Source: Sternotherus odoratus
Lineage: Eukaryota; Chordata; Testudines; Kinosternidae
Direction of reading: 5' to 3'
DNA: 64,000 nt
Assembly (NCBI GenBank): GCA_032164245.1
Contig: JAVMKO010000170.1
Span: 1-64,000, forward strand
The notes below the pieces were generated by a model. The model was not told the origin of the DNA. It searched no databases and saw nothing but the letters and a program-made list of their open reading frames with translations. Made by a program: the position numbers and the translations under genes. The number at the start of each line of letters is the position of its first letter. The stretch's first letter is position 1. Shown piece after piece: positions 9,698 through 20,608 of the stretch.

Positions 9698-11840
9698 GTC
9701 TGGTAGCTTGGGGTCAGTGTAGGAATAAAAGAAACGCTCTCGATTTGATTTTTGTTTACAGACATCGAGGACCCGTGGAGTATAGAACGTTTAAAATCTT
9801 CCTCATAAAATCTTGAGAGAAAGTGTTTCCATGGTTTTCTACAAATAAAGTCCGCAGACGCTGCCTCCGCAGCTCCCATTGGCCAGAGATCCCAGCCAAT
9901 GGGAACTGCAAAGCCAGGGCTTGGGGCGGAGCGGAGGCAGCATGTGGTGCTCCGAGTTGAGTAGGGAGCCTGCCCCAGCCCCACCAACCCCCCCTCCCTC
10001 AAGCACCCACAGGAGGGGCCCCCGCAGCCCAAGTTTTAGTCAGGGATATGTTGGATATAGAGGTGAATTTTGTTTACTGCCCTTGACTTTTACTAGAAAT
10101 ACCTGAGACTAAAATGTAGCCTTAATTATAAATCCTATCCAGTAGAAAGGCAAACTCCGTGTTGTTAAACTACCACAACACCGCCAGCCTCACCGCTATG
10201 CAGTCGCAAGGGTGACATCCCCATTTGGTAGCCACTACACAATACTGTTTCACACGCACATTTTCCAATTACCACCCTCTCTGCGAGTCCCAGAATCGCA
10301 GACTCGGCTACAGAACAGGATCAAAGCAAGCTCCGGGGAACGAAGCAGAGAGACAAATTGTGGGAGTTGTGTAACTCCAGAGAATTTTGTGCCTGCCTTT
10401 TACAGTTCTGAGACCGCATGGATCAAATGCAGATGTTTTTGCAACGTTATAGTCGACTCTGACTTCCTATGAAGTGGGAATTTTTGACAACGGCCATTCT
10501 CACGGTTTAGTCTATTGCAACATTCCCTCCAAAAAGACGTGCCTCCTGCAATCCAGTGGAAAACCTCACAAACCAACCAGACAGACATTCGAAGCACGTG
10601 TATTTTGATTCTTTAAACCCCTTTCTTTAAAGGGAGACTAAATTGCATTTGGGCACTAAGCTAGCACCAAATGCCACAGTTCTCCTGCCTTCTAATCAAG
10701 TGATGAAAGTTACAAACTCCGTGGCCCGCATGAATGTAGAGCTGGAGAACAGCTGAGAACAAATGTTCTCTCACAGACGGGCCAGCTAGTGACCAAAACA
10801 GGTGGCCTCTGCAATGACGTTTAACTTTCACCATCCGAGAATTTCACCAAGAGCCTCTCTCTAGACTGAGCAATGAATCCTTCACTTTCTTCCTTAGTTT
10901 ACCCACAAAGACTATATTGCTTAGTCAGCAAGGTTATGTATATATTCTACCATCTAACCACCTTAAAAGAGGCACTGAATAACAAAATGATTGGTAGTGT
11001 CCTCCCAGAAGTTTGAACCCCTGTCTTTGTCTGTTTTAATCATTTATATCTAACGAATTCCACCCCCAGCTCCTCCCCACCCGTCTCTCAAGTCAAGTGT
11101 AACGTGATCTTCACACAATTCCCGGTCATCTTTTTATTGTATGGTAAGACAGCTCTGGGACTTGGTTGTAACGCATGCTCCCTCTGGTGATTGGGATATA
11201 AATGACACACAAACAGTTTCTATATTTGTGTACGTATTTAATGTCTCCGTAACGGCGGGGTGGATTTATTAAAAGGTTTAGAATCTAGATGGCACTAGAT
11301 CCCATGTTTTCTTGCATATCAGAAATGACTGGATAATACTACAAACTGCACAGACTATCTTCCAATGGGTGTAATTCGAATGCCACCAAAATCCAGGACC
11401 ATTTGCTACCCTGCTCTGTGCTACAATGATTCCCGACTACTTGCTAGGCGTGGTAAAGTGTCCTACCATGGAGAAGGGAATAAGGCAGCCCTCCGCAGAA
11501 ACCTGCAAAGGCTTTCAGAGTATCTCCAGGAGAGCTTCATGGAGATATCCCTGCAGGATTCCCGCTCCATCCCCAGAGGCAGACGTTAGCAGATTTTTCC
11601 AGTAGCTGTCCTGGTTGCGAATGCATCTTCAGGGCAAATTAATCCTGAAACACACTTGCTTTTAAACCCTGCATTGTATTTACAAAGGTACACTCACCAG
11701 GGATGCCTTCCCCAGCTTCATGGTCTGGGAGCCAGCCTTGAGAGGGTGTGGAGGGTATTGGCTTCAGGGTGATGAACAGTTCCTGGCTTATTTCTGTGTA
11801 TGCACACAAGCTGGGCTTGGGGTTAAGGGGCGAGGCGAGA
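9698..11840. other. Intergenic, no recognised gene
   Basis: About 2.1 kb of mostly AT-balanced DNA. A 74-codon open frame at 11365-11589 has no recognisable motif and no splice context. No RNA gene was seen. Confidence 0.45.
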
Positions 11841-11844
11841 ACTC

Positions 11845-11970
11845 AAACAATCTGGGTTCACGTCCCAGTTTGCCCCAAATTCTCCATGCAAACTTGAGCA
11901 AATTACTTCAGCTCTCTGAGCCTCAGTTTCCCCATCTGTAAAAGGGAGAGCAGCCTCCCACCACTTACCT
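11845..11970 (-). mobile_element. MIR-type CORE-SINE fragment
   Basis: Contains CTGAGCCTCAGTTTCCCCAT followed by CTGTAAAAGGGAG, the well-conserved 3' part of MIR elements shared by amniotes. The strand is a guess, since only the conserved part is readable. Confidence 0.75.
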
Positions 11971-12011
11971 ATTCAGCCTTTGAGCTTTTTGTGGCAAGGA
12001 CTCTCTGTCGC

Positions 12012-12225
12012 TGTGGGTCTGTCTACACTGCGGTTAGACACCGGCCCAGACCCGCTGACTTGGGCTCACACGGCTCAGGCTGTGGGGCTGTTTAATTAGG
12101 GTGTAGTTGTTCCGGTTTGGGCTGCAGCCGAAGGTCCGGCCCCCTCCCACCTCGCAGGGTCCTACAGCCCGAGCCCCGACATGGACACTGCAATTAAACA
12201 GCCCCTTCGCCTGGGCCCTGGGAGC
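12012..12225. mobile_element. Palindromic DNA-transposon-like repeat
   Basis: GTCTACACTGCGGTTAGACA on the left and ACACTGCAATTAAACAGCCC on the right frame a partly palindromic sequence with GGGCTGTTTAATT in the middle. Related GTCTACAC/GTAGACATAGGC motifs occur at 29300-29530 and 43610-43735. This looks like a decayed miniature DNA transposon. Confidence 0.5.
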
Positions 12226-12469
12226 CTGAGTCAGCCGGCATGGGCCAGCTGTGGGTTTTCAATGGCAGGGTGGAGATTCCCTTGGTGTCCGTTCAGCACC
12301 AGTCACAACGGGGACCCTGATCTTGGTCAGTGTCAGTGCAGAGCCCTGCACAACAACGGGCCTGACCTCAGTCAGGGGCTCTGCAGCTCCCGACATTACA
12401 GGAGCCCCGATGTTGTTTGGGGTCCCTGTAGCATCTGGCCTAATGTGGGGCCAGGATCTGTGCAGTGCC

Positions 12470-14530
12470 CAGTACAGCGGTGGGGTGTGATCTTTGTCAG
12501 GGTCAGTGCAGTGCCCAGTACAGTGGTGGGGTGTGATCTTTGTCAGGGTCAGTGCAGCGCCCAGTACAGTGGTGGGGTGTGATCTTGGTCGGGGTCGGTG
12601 CAGTGCCCAGTACAGTGGTGGGGTGTGATCTTTGTCTGGGTCAGTGAAGTGCCCAGTACAGCGGTGGGGTGTGATCTTTGTCAGGGTCAGTGCAGTGCCC
12701 AGTACAGTGGTGGGGTGTGATCTTTGTCAGGGTCGGTGCAGTGCCCAGTACAGTGGTGGGGTGTGATCTTTGTCTGGGTCAGTGAAGTGCCCAGTACAGC
12801 GGTGGGGTGTGATCTTTGTCAGGGTCGGTGCAGTGCCCAGTACAGTGGTGGGGTGTGATCTTTGTCAGGGTCGGTGCAGCTCCCAGTACAGTGGTGGGGC
12901 GTGATCTTTGTCAGGGTCAGTGCAGTGCCCAGTACAGTGGTGGGGTGTGATCTTTGTCAGGGTCGGTGCAGTGCCCAGTACAGTGGTGGGGTGTGATCTT
13001 TGTCTGGGTCAGTGCAGTGCCCAGTACAGTGGTGGGGTGTGATCTTTGTCAGGGTCGGTGCAGCTCCCAGTACAGTGGTGGGGCGTGATCTTTGTCAGGG
13101 TCGGTGCAGTGCCCAGTACAGTGGTGGGGTGTGATCTTTGTCAGGGTCGGTGCAGCTCCCAGTACAGTGGTGGGGCGTGATCTTTGTCAGGGTCAGTGCA
13201 GTGCCCAGTACAGTGGTGGGGTGTGATCTTTGTCAGGGTCGGTGCAGCTCCCAGTACAGTGGTGGGGCGTGATCTTTGTCAGGGTCAGTGCAGTACCCAG
13301 TAGAGTGGTGGGGTGTGATCTTTGTCTGGGTCAGTGAAGTGCCCAGTACAGTGGTGGGGTGTGATCTTTGTCAGGGTCGGTGCAGCTCCCAGTACAGTGG
13401 GGGGTGTGATCTTTGTCAGGGTCAGTGCAGTGCCCAGTACAGTGGTGGGGTGTGATCTTTGTCAGGGTCGGTGCAGCTCCCAGTACAGTGGTGGGGTGTG
13501 ATCTTGGTCGGGGTCGGTGCAGCGCCCAGTACAGCGGTGGGGTGTGATCTTGGTCGGGGTCGGTGCAGCGCCCAGTACAGTGGTGGGGTGTGATCTGTCA
13601 GGGTCGGTGCAGCTCCCAGTACAGTGGTGGGGTGTGATCTTGGTCGGGGTCGGTGCAGTGCCCAGTACAGTGGTGGGGTGTGATCTTTGTCAGGGTCAGT
13701 GCAGTGCCCAGTACAGTGGTGGGGTGTGATCTTTGTCAGGGTCGGTGCAGTGCCCGGTAGAGTGGTGGGGTGTGATCTTTGTCGGGGTCGGTGCGGCGCC
13801 CGGTACAGTGGTGGGGTGTGATCTTTGTCAGGGTCGGTGCAGCGCCCAGTACAGTGGTGGGGTGTGATCTTTGTCAGGGTCGGTGCAGCGCCCAGTACAG
13901 TGGTGGGGTGTGATCTTTGTCAGGGTCGGTGCAGCGCCCGGTACAGTGGTGGGGTGTGATCTTTGTCAGGGTCAGTGCAGTGCCCAGTACAGTGGTGGGG
14001 TGTGATCTTTGTCAGGGTCGGTGCAGTGCCCAGTACAGTAGTGGGGTGTGATCTTTGTCAGGGTCGGTGCAGCGCCCGGTACAGTGGTGGGGTGTGATCT
14101 TTGTCAGGGTCGGTGCAGCGCCCGGTACAGTGGTGGGGTGTGATCTTTGTCAGGGTCAGTGCAGTGCCCGGTACAGTGGTGGGGTGTGATCTTTGTCAGG
14201 GTCTGTGCAGTGCCCAGTACAGGGGTGGGGTGTGATCTTTGTCAGGGTTGGTGCAGTGCCCGGTACAGTGGTGGGGTGTGATCTTTGTCAGGGTCAGTGC
14301 AGTGCCCAGTACAGTGGTGGGATGTGATCTTTGTCAGGGTCGGTGCAGTGCCCGGTACAGTGGTGGGGTGTGATCTTTGTCAGGGTCGGTGCAGTGCCCG
14401 GTACAGTGGTGGGGTGTGATCTTTGTCAGGGTCAGTGCAGTGCCCAGTACAGTGGTGGGGTGTGATCTTTGTCAGGGTCAGTGCAGTGCCCAGTACAGTG
14501 GTGGGGTGTGATCTTTGTCAGGGTCAGTGC
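12470..14530. repeat. 46-bp satellite array, about 45 copies
   Basis: The unit is GTGGTGGGGTGTGATCTTTG plus TCAGGGTCGGTGCAGTGCCC and AGTACA. Copies differ mainly by CAGT/CGGT and TGCCC/CTCCC variants that recur in blocks, indicating repeated local amplification. The units align with the 44-bp array at 14795-15880 through GATCT..GTC.GGGTC..GC, so the two are subfamilies of one repeat. Diverged single units flank both arrays. Confidence 0.95.
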
Positions 14531-14794
14531 AGTGCCAGGCCCAACGGGGACACAGATCTCAGTCTGGGTCTCTGAAGTGCCCAGCACCACGGAGGTAGCA
14601 ACGTGGGCAGCAGTCGTGCGCTGCCTGGCACAAGGGGGGCCGTGATCTCCGTCCAGGTCTCACTTTTACCTGGCACAATATGGGACCAGATGTCAGCTGG
14701 GATCTCTGCACTGCCCAGCACAACAGAGGCTCAGATCTCAGTTGGGGTCTCCACAGCACTTGTCAGAACAGTGGGGTCTGACCTCTGTTTGGGG
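14531..14794. repeat. Diverged satellite units between the two arrays
   Basis: Irregular 40-50-bp units such as CAGATCTCAGTCTGGGTCTC and CAGATGTCAGCTGGGATCTC that still share the GATCTC..GT..GGGTCTC core. They look like the older, unhomogenised state of the satellite. Similar units lie at 12240-12470 and 15890-16080. Confidence 0.7.
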
Positions 14795-15880
14795 TCTCTG
14801 CAGGGCCCGGCAGGACAGGGCCCAGATCTCAGTCGGGGTCTCCGCAGGGCCCGGCAGGACAGGGCCCAGATCTCAGTCGGGGTCTCCGCGGGGCCCGGCA
14901 GGACAGGGCCCAGATCTCAGTCGGGGTCTCCGCGGGGCCCGGCAGGACAGGGCCCAGATCTCAGTCGGGGTCTCCGCGGGGCCCGGCAGGACAGGGCCCA
15001 GATCTCAGTCGGGGTCTCCGCGGGGCCCGGCAGGACAGGGCCCAGATCTCAGTCGGGGTCTCCGCGGGGCCCGGCAGGACAGGGCCCAGATCTCAGTCGG
15101 GGTCTCCGCGGGGCCCGGCAGGACAGGGCCCAGATCTCAGTCGGGGTCTCCGCGGGGCCCGGCAGGACAGGGCCCAGATCTCAGTCGGGGTCTCCGCGGG
15201 GCCCGGCAGGACAGGGCCCAGATCTCAGTCGGGGTCTCCGCGGGGCCCGGCAGGACAGGGCCCAGATCTCAGTCGGGGTCTCCGCGGGGCCCGGCAGGAC
15301 AGGGCCCAGATCTCAGTCGGGGTCTCCGCGGGGCCCGGCAGGACAGGGCCCAGATCTCAGTCGGGGTCTCCGCGGGGCCCGGCAGGACAGGGCCCAGATC
15401 TCAGTCGGGGTCTCCGCGGGGCCCGGCAGGACAGGGCCCAGATCTCAGTCGGGGTCTCCGCGGGGCCTGGCAGGACAGGGCCCAGATCTCAGTCGGGGTC
15501 TCCGCGGGGCCTGGCAGGACAGGGCCCAGATCTCAGTCGGGGTCTCTGCGGGGCCTGGCAGGACAGGGCCCAGATCTCAGTCGGGGTCTCCGCGGGGCCT
15601 GGCAGGACAGGGCCCAGATCTCAGTCGGGGTCTCCGCGGGGCCCGGCAGGACAGGGCCCAGATCTCAGTCGGGGTCTCCGCGGGGCCCGGCAGGACAGGG
15701 CCCAGATCTCAGTCGGGGTCTCCGCGGGGCCCGGCAGGACAGGGCCCAGATCTCAGTCGGGGTCTCCGCGGGGCCCGGCAGGACAGGGCCCAGATCTCAG
15801 TCGGGGTCTCCGCGGGGCCCGGCAGGACAGGGCCCAGATCTCAGTCGGGGTCTCTGCGGGGCCTGGCAGGACAGGGGCCC
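14795..15880. repeat. 44-bp satellite array, about 25 near-identical copies
   Basis: The unit GGGCCCAGATCTCAGTCGGG plus GTCTCCGCGGGGCCCGGCAG and GACA repeats with almost no variation except a few CTGG/CCGG and CTGC/CCGC changes near 15460-15610. The near identity implies recent expansion or gene conversion. The long Arg/Gly-rich open frames are products of the repeat. Confidence 0.95.
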
Positions 15881-16140
15881 TGATTTTGTTTGACGTCTCT
15901 GCAGCACTTGGAAGAACGGGAGCTGGATTTCACTCCGTGGGGTTGCAGGGCCCGGCCCAACAGGGTCCCCGTTAGGGTCACGGTAGCGCCCGGCACAACA
16001 ATTTCCCCGCTCACTGTAGGGGTCTGTGCAGTTCCTGGCACCGCGAATGCCCCAAACTCGGTCAGGGTCTGTGCAGGGACCTCCCCAGACCCCGACCCCT
16101 CCCTCCCCATGCCCCCCACCTAGGTCCCTCCCCCTCACTC
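15881..16140. repeat. Diverged satellite units, right flank
   Basis: Single diverged units (GGGTCTGTGCAGTTCCTGGC, GGTCACGGTAGCGCCCGGCA) continue the satellite phrase at low identity, then fade into a C-rich tract. Confidence 0.6.
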
Positions 16141-16289
16141 CTCAGGTCCCTCTCCCCCCACATCCCTCCCCCCGCCTCCGACATCCCTCGTCCTCCCCCC
16201 ACGCCCCCCACTTCCAACCCCCTCCTCCCTCCTCACCGCCCCCCGCTGACCCCCCCGCCCCCCGCTCACCGGTGCAGCCTGCACAATAA

Positions 16290-16404
16290 GGCGGGAGAGC
16301 GGGCGGGGCCCGGGTCAGAGGAGCCGAGACCCCGCCCCCGCCCCGCCCCTCGCCACTTCCGGGAGCCCGTACCAGAGCTGCCAATCACTGTGCTTGGTCC
16401 CGCC
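16290..16404. promoter_or_regulatory. GC-rich promoter-like segment
   Basis: Contains GGGCGGGG and CCCCGCCCC boxes, an ETS-type CACTTCCGGG and a CCAAT (GCCAATCAC) within about 100 bp. No attached exon could be identified, so the direction is unknown. It borders the inverted copy of repeat family X. Confidence 0.45.
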
Positions 16405-16735
16405 CCCATCTCATGCCCTGGAGCAGTGGGCGGTGCCTGGTATGCTAATGAGGATGAGGCTGCTCTCCACTCTGCTGCGAACCGCTCCGGGACTTGGGAG
16501 GTGGGGGTCGCTCTCTGCCCCCTTTATCCCCCCCACCAACCCCACTCGCCCCCCTCCCCCGCTCGACCTCTACCCCCCCCCCACAGCCACCCCGGATTCC
16601 CGGCGGACCCCATCCGGGGGAGAGGGGAGGGGGCTGGAGTCACCCTGAGGTGAAGAGCCGGCGTCCCCCGGTGGGTGCTGCAAACCCAACGCTTTTGACT
16701 TTAGAAAAATAACTAAGCACCTGCTTTTTGGGATG
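16405..16735 (-). repeat. Dispersed repeat family X, copy 2 (inverted)
   Basis: The reverse complement of the 7-kb and 48-kb copies. It begins CCCTGGAGCAGTGGGCGGTG, includes GGTATGCTAATGAGGATGAG and ends with GGTGCTGCAAACCCAACGC. At 16745-16835 a second fragment (GGGGGCTGCAAAACTCAAC) repeats the distal end. Confidence 0.75.
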
Positions 16736-17150
16736 GGTCCTCAGTCGTGGGGGCTGCAAAACTCAACTTCTTTATTTACCAAAATAACAAACCCCCCCAA
16801 TGTTGGGGGGCAAATAAGTTAAAACAACAGAGCACAAGGCAGGTGGGGCAGGGGGTGCTCTCCCCATGGTGGCACTAGGTGGCACTCTGGAGCAGGGAGC
16901 TGAGTGCCATGGGGCAGGGCACCGTGGGGTGGATCAAGGGGAGATGGGCCGCTCACCAGCCCCACTGTCTGTCCATGGCTGGCTTTGGTGCATGGTGTAA
17001 GCGGGGCGGATGCAGAAAGACAGGTTGTGCCAGGGGGGGGCCCTGCATGAGCAGCACCGCTACCCCCCCCACCCCCCAGTTGGGTGTTGGTTATTTAAGT
17101 AAAGAAGAGTTGGGTTTTGCAGCACCCCTTGGGGGCACTGGGGCTGTGGG
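16736..17150. other. Repeat-derived, no gene
   Basis: Holds an inverted end fragment of family X (16745-16835) and a direct end fragment (GTTGGGTTTTGCAGCACCCC, 17111-17130). No exon was recognised. Confidence 0.5.
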
Positions 17151-17159
17151 TGGGTGGGT

Positions 17160-17640
17160 GTGTTATTGTAGGGTCTCTGGGGGTGGGTGGGTGTGTTATT
17201 GTAGGGTCTCTGTGGGCACTGGGATGGTGTGCAGAGGTTTGTTATTGTAGGGTCTCTGTGGGCACTGGGATGGTGTGCAGAGGTTTGTTATTGTAGGGTC
17301 TCTGTGGGCACTGGGATGGTGTGCGGAGGTTTGTTATTGTAGGGTCTCTGTGGGCACTGGGATGGTGTGTGGACGTTTGTTATTGTAGGGTCTCTGTGGG
17401 CACTGGGATGGTGTCCGTAGGTTTGTTATTGTAGGGTCTCTGTGGGCACTGGAATGGTGTGTGGAGGTTTGTTATTGTAGGGTCTCTGTGGGCACTGGGA
17501 TGGTGTGTGGAGGTTTGTTATTGTAGGGTCTCTGTGGGCACTGGGATGGTGTGTGGACGTTTGTTATTGTAGGGTCTCTGTGGGCACTGGGATGGTGTGC
17601 GGAGGTTTGTTATTGTAGGGTCTCTGGGAGCGCTGGTGCT
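17160..17640. repeat. 46-bp minisatellite, about ten copies
   Basis: The unit GTCTCTGTGGGCACTGGGAT plus GGTGTGCGGAGGTTTGTTAT and TGTAGG repeats exactly every 46 bp. Variants at GCAGAGG/GCGGAGG/GTGGACG mark subgroups. Confidence 0.93.
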
Positions 17641-18004
17641 GCGTGTACGGGCGGGATCCTGTTGGCTGGCCAGTTGTGGGGGGAAGGCAGCATGACCCCC
17701 AGAGCCCCCACTTCCCCTGGATGCAGCCCAGCTACATCTCTGTGCCCCCCTGCTCCCCAGAGGCAGTGTGGGGCTGCAAGTCAGGAGTGAGGGGCACCGG
17801 CGCAGGTGTGGCGGGGGCAGGGCAGGGGCTGCAGGTCGGGAGTGAGCTTGGTGGGAATCTCGCACGTGCTCACACGCTGACGTGCGAGGGAGTCGCCCCG
17901 TGCGAATTGCAATGGCTGGGGGCAGGGCTGGGCGAGGGAGGGGGAAGAGGCGCCGCCCCGATATGGGGCACATGCCCAGGGCGGATACACTAACCCCCTC
18001 CCCA
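17641..18004. other. Intergenic GC-rich, no recognised gene
   Basis: Open frames overlap on both strands but none shows a domain or exon borders. Confidence 0.4.
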
Positions 18005-18215
18005 AGCTGGCTCCGATTCCCCTCTGATCTTACCCACCAGCCCCGACTCCTGTCCCAGAGTCAGGGAGAGAACCCAGGCATCCTGGCTCCCAACCGCCTC
18101 CTGCTCTAACAGCTAGGCCCCACTCCCCTTCCGGAGGTGGGGAGAGGACCCAGGAGTCCTGGCTCCCAGCCCCCCCTGCTCTGACACACCAGCCCCCACT
18201 GCCCTCCCAGAGGAA
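18005..18215 (-). mobile_element. tRNA-derived SINE-like repeat cluster
   Basis: The phrase GAGAACCCAGGCATCCTGGC with CTAACAGCTAGGCCCCACTC recurs. On the minus strand it gives an A-box-like AGCTGTTAGAGC region and a B-box-like GGGTTCTCTCC, as expected for a tRNA-derived SINE. The same repeat forms small tandem arrays at 19735-19995 and 48405-48715. Confidence 0.6.
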
Positions 18216-18569
18216 AGGCTAAGAATTTGGTTGTCCATTTTCTTGACATACACATGCCCCCGCCCCGCGCTGAAAGGGGTCTGTGCCGGGGTTCTAGAGT
18301 CTCGAACCCAGCCGACGAGGGGGCTGTAGCCAAACGCATAGGCGGGGGGGGGGCAGAGTTAAGGTGAAATGGACGTTCTTAATGCCCGGACTTTGCCCCG
18401 CCCTCGGGGCTTATGCAAGTGAAAGAGCTGGAGGCCCCTCATTGATTCACCGGTGGCCCCTGCGAACGTGCGGGTCACTGCCCCCTAATCCCTGCCGCCC
18501 CCCCACGAATCTGGTTGCCATGGCGAGGGAGTGGGCCCGATTGTGCTCCTTCCCCGGTGGTGCCATGTT

Positions 18570-18615
18570 ATGCAAATCACCCCCGCTCCTTGGTATAGGG
18601 ATGCCTCATTTGCAT
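18570..18615. promoter_or_regulatory. Pair of opposed octamer motifs
   Basis: Perfect POU octamers ATGCAAAT (18570-18577) and ATTTGCAT (18608-18615) face each other 30 bp apart, and a further ATGCAAGT lies near 18413. Octamers are typical enhancer parts of snRNA and histone genes. No snRNA or histone gene was recognised next to them. Confidence 0.4.
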
Positions 18616-18894
18616 AGAGCCCCCCAGTATCAGGGGGTGCCCCAACAGGGACATGGGTCGTGGCTTATGGGGGGGATACCCAGCCCTTAAAGCCTACATA
18701 ATAGGGGTCCAGGTGGAGGGGGGAGAGGGAAAGTGGGGTGCACAGAACCCCATGGCATGGAGGGGGTGAGGCAGGTGAAGGGTGCCCCCTATACCCTGCA
18801 GTGGCACCCGTCCCCAGTACCCCGCGCCTGCTTTGGGATTCCCCTCCCAGGACCCCCCTTTTCTCCGCTGCCCCGCCCCGGCGATGCCCCCTAC

Positions 18895-19187
18895 CTGTAG
18901 CCCATGGCGGGGCGGGCGCTCTGCAGCTCCCCAGCCGGCAGCCCCGTCTCCAGCAGGTAACTCTCCAGCCGCCGCCGCTCCAGCAGCCGCTGCGCCGCCT
19001 CCAGCACCTGGCCCGGGGTGAGCGCCGGGTCCCACCCCGCCGGGGCCCCCTGGCTGCGCCACCGCCCGCCCTCGCCCCGCCTGCCTTTGCCCTTCTTGGC
19101 ACCGGGCAGCCCATAGAGCTCGTCCACGCTGAGCTTGGCCCCCGCCGAGTCGCGCCCCGTGGCCCCCCGCGAGGAGGTGGCGAACAT
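18895..19187 (-). CDS. Candidate first coding exon of an unrecognised gene
   Basis: On the minus strand an ATG at 19187-19185 opens 97 codons that end in GGCTACAG directly before GTAGGG, a good splice donor. The peptide starts MFATSSRGATGRDSAGAKLS, continues VDELYGLPGAKKGKGRR, and after a Gly/Arg-rich linker has PGQVLEAAQRLLERRRLESY and LLETGLPAGELQ, which looks like a charged amphipathic helix. I do not recognise the family. No further exon could be assigned to the left. Upstream on the same strand are a minisatellite (19195-19600) and a CpG-rich promoter with CCAAT boxes (20.0-20.5 kb). The frame stays open far upstream through the minisatellite, so the start is chosen for its better context (GGGCCATGTTC) and because the repeat begins beyond it. 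Confidence 0.5.
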
Positions 19188-19194
19188 GGCCCGG

Positions 19195-19600
19195 TGCGCC
19201 CCACGCCTGCTCCCCCGTGCGCCCGGGTCTTGGAGCGCCCCGCGCCGGCTCCTCCGTGCGGCTGGGTGTTGGAGCGCCCCGCGCCGGCTCCTCCCTGAGA
19301 CCGGGTCTTGGAGCACCCTGCATCGGCTCCCCGTGCGCCCGGGTCTTGGAACGCCCCGTGCCATCTCCTCTGTGTGCCCCAGACCGCCCTGCGCCGGCTC
19401 CTCCGTGCGTCCCGGAGCGCCACGCGCCGGCTCCACCGTGCACGCGGGTCTTGGAGCACCTGGTGTCTTTTCCTCCATGCGCCCGGGTCTTGGAGCGCCC
19501 GGCACCTTCTGCCCTGTGTGCCCGGGTCTTGGAGCAGCCTGCACCTTATCGCCCGGGTCTTGGAGCGCCGGTGGTCTTGGAGCGCTCAGAGACGGTGGGG
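19195..19600. repeat. About 42-bp GC-rich minisatellite
   Basis: Units of CGCCCGGGTCTTGGAGCGCC followed by CCGCGCCGGCTCCTCCGTG, roughly 40-50 bp each and moderately diverged. It lies directly upstream of the candidate minus-strand exon. Read in frame it would add an Arg/Pro/Gly-rich repeat to that protein, which I consider unlikely. Confidence 0.8.
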
Positions 19601-19734
19601 GAGGGGAAAGGGGGCATCTGCCGGGGAGGGGGGAGGGGAAAGGGCCCCCTCACAGCGTGTGTGGGGTGAGATCACCCTGGGGTGTCCAGGCATCCCCCCC
19701 TCTGTGGGTTCACCAAGGGAATAACTCACCAGGA

Positions 19735-19995
19735 GCCTGGGAAGGCTGGGAGCCAGGACTCCTGGGTTCTCTCACCGGCTCTGGGAGGGGAGTCGGGGCT
19801 GGTGGGTTAGAGGGGGGGGTGTGTGGCTGGGAGCCACTAGCCCCCACTCCCCTCCCAGAGCCGGGGAGAGAACCCAGGCGTCCTGGCTCCCAGCCCCCCT
19901 GCTCTAACCACTAGCCCCCACTCCCCTCCCAGAGCTGGGGAGAGAACCCAGGCGTCCTGGCTCCCAGCCCCCCTGCTCCAACCACTAGCCCCCAC
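19735..19995 (-). mobile_element. tRNA-derived SINE-like repeats in tandem
   Basis: Two to three partial units of the same phrase as at 18005 (CCAGAGCCGGGGAGAGAACC, CTCTAACCACTAGCCCCCAC). On the minus strand TAGTGGTTAGAGC resembles a tRNA A box. Confidence 0.6.
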
Positions 19996-20019
19996 TCTGA
20001 CTCAGTTTCCCTCTGTGTC

Positions 20020-20110
20020 CAGGGGGCGGGGGCGGGGGCGGGGCCTGTCTCCAACAACTCGAAATTCGAAACCGCTGCCGGCCGCTCACTGGGCCGGCAG
20101 TTAAGCGGAG
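20020..20110. promoter_or_regulatory. GC boxes and CHR-like element
   Basis: GGGGGCGGGGGCGGGGCC is followed by AACTCGAAATTCGAAACCGC, which includes TTCGAA (20065-20070), a form of the cell-cycle homology region used by DREAM/MuvB complexes. With the CCAAT boxes starting 85 bp further right this resembles a cell-cycle promoter pointing left toward the 18.9-kb exon. That role is an inference. Confidence 0.4.
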
Positions 20111-20153
20111 GGCGGGGCTAGAGTCAGCGGGCCACGGCCCCTCCCGCTCTGTC

Positions 20154-20451
20154 ATTGGCCGCCGCATCCCGAAGGATCCAGCTCCGCTTTGCTATTGGCC
20201 ACCGCGCCCGCCCTGCTCGTGGCAGCTCCACTGTCAGTCCCCGCCCCCCACCCTGCCATTGGACGCCGACCCCGGCTGACCGCGCCCCCCTATGCTTCCC
20301 ATTGGCGACCGTGCTCGTCCCTCCAACCATCCTATTGGATGCCGCGCCCATCCCCTTCCATATAATGCACCCTCTCATTGGTTCGCACACATGCCCGTCT
20401 CCTGCTGCTCATTCGCTATTGGCTTTCGGGGCCTGGCCGCTCTCCCATTGG
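20154..20451 (-). promoter_or_regulatory. Left block of eight CCAAT boxes (ATTGG on plus strand)
   Basis: ATTGG occurs at 20154, 20194, 20258, 20301, 20334, 20377, 20418 and 20447, every 29-64 bp. Each is followed by a variant of C..CCGCGCCC, so the block looks like a diverged tandem array. All eight read CCAAT on the minus strand. NF-Y binds CCAAT. A TATAATG lies at 20361. Confidence 0.8.
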
Positions 20452-20608
20452 CTCTGCCATGCCCCGTGTCCCCTCGCCGGCGAACACCCCCTGGACTAGC
20501 GCCCCGCACCGCGGCTGTGCTCGCGTCTTGGGGAGTGGGGCGGGGCTCGCGCCTGCGCCGTTAGGATTAAAACAAACGGAGGCTCTTGTCAATCACTCCG
20601 GGCGGCGG

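Noticed and set aside
12470..15880. CRISPR-like regular spacing
   Set aside because: Units are head-to-tail with no unique spacers, the genome is vertebrate and no cas genes exist.
14603..15893. Overlapping 383- and 426-codon frames rich in Arg-Gly-Gln
   Set aside because: Direct translation of the 44-bp satellite; period 44 cycles through all frames, so several stay open.
18665..19459. Long minus-strand frames of 249-264 codons over the 19-kb minisatellite
   Set aside because: Shadow frames of the candidate exon and the about-42-bp array; only the frame ending at the 18895 donor looks coding.
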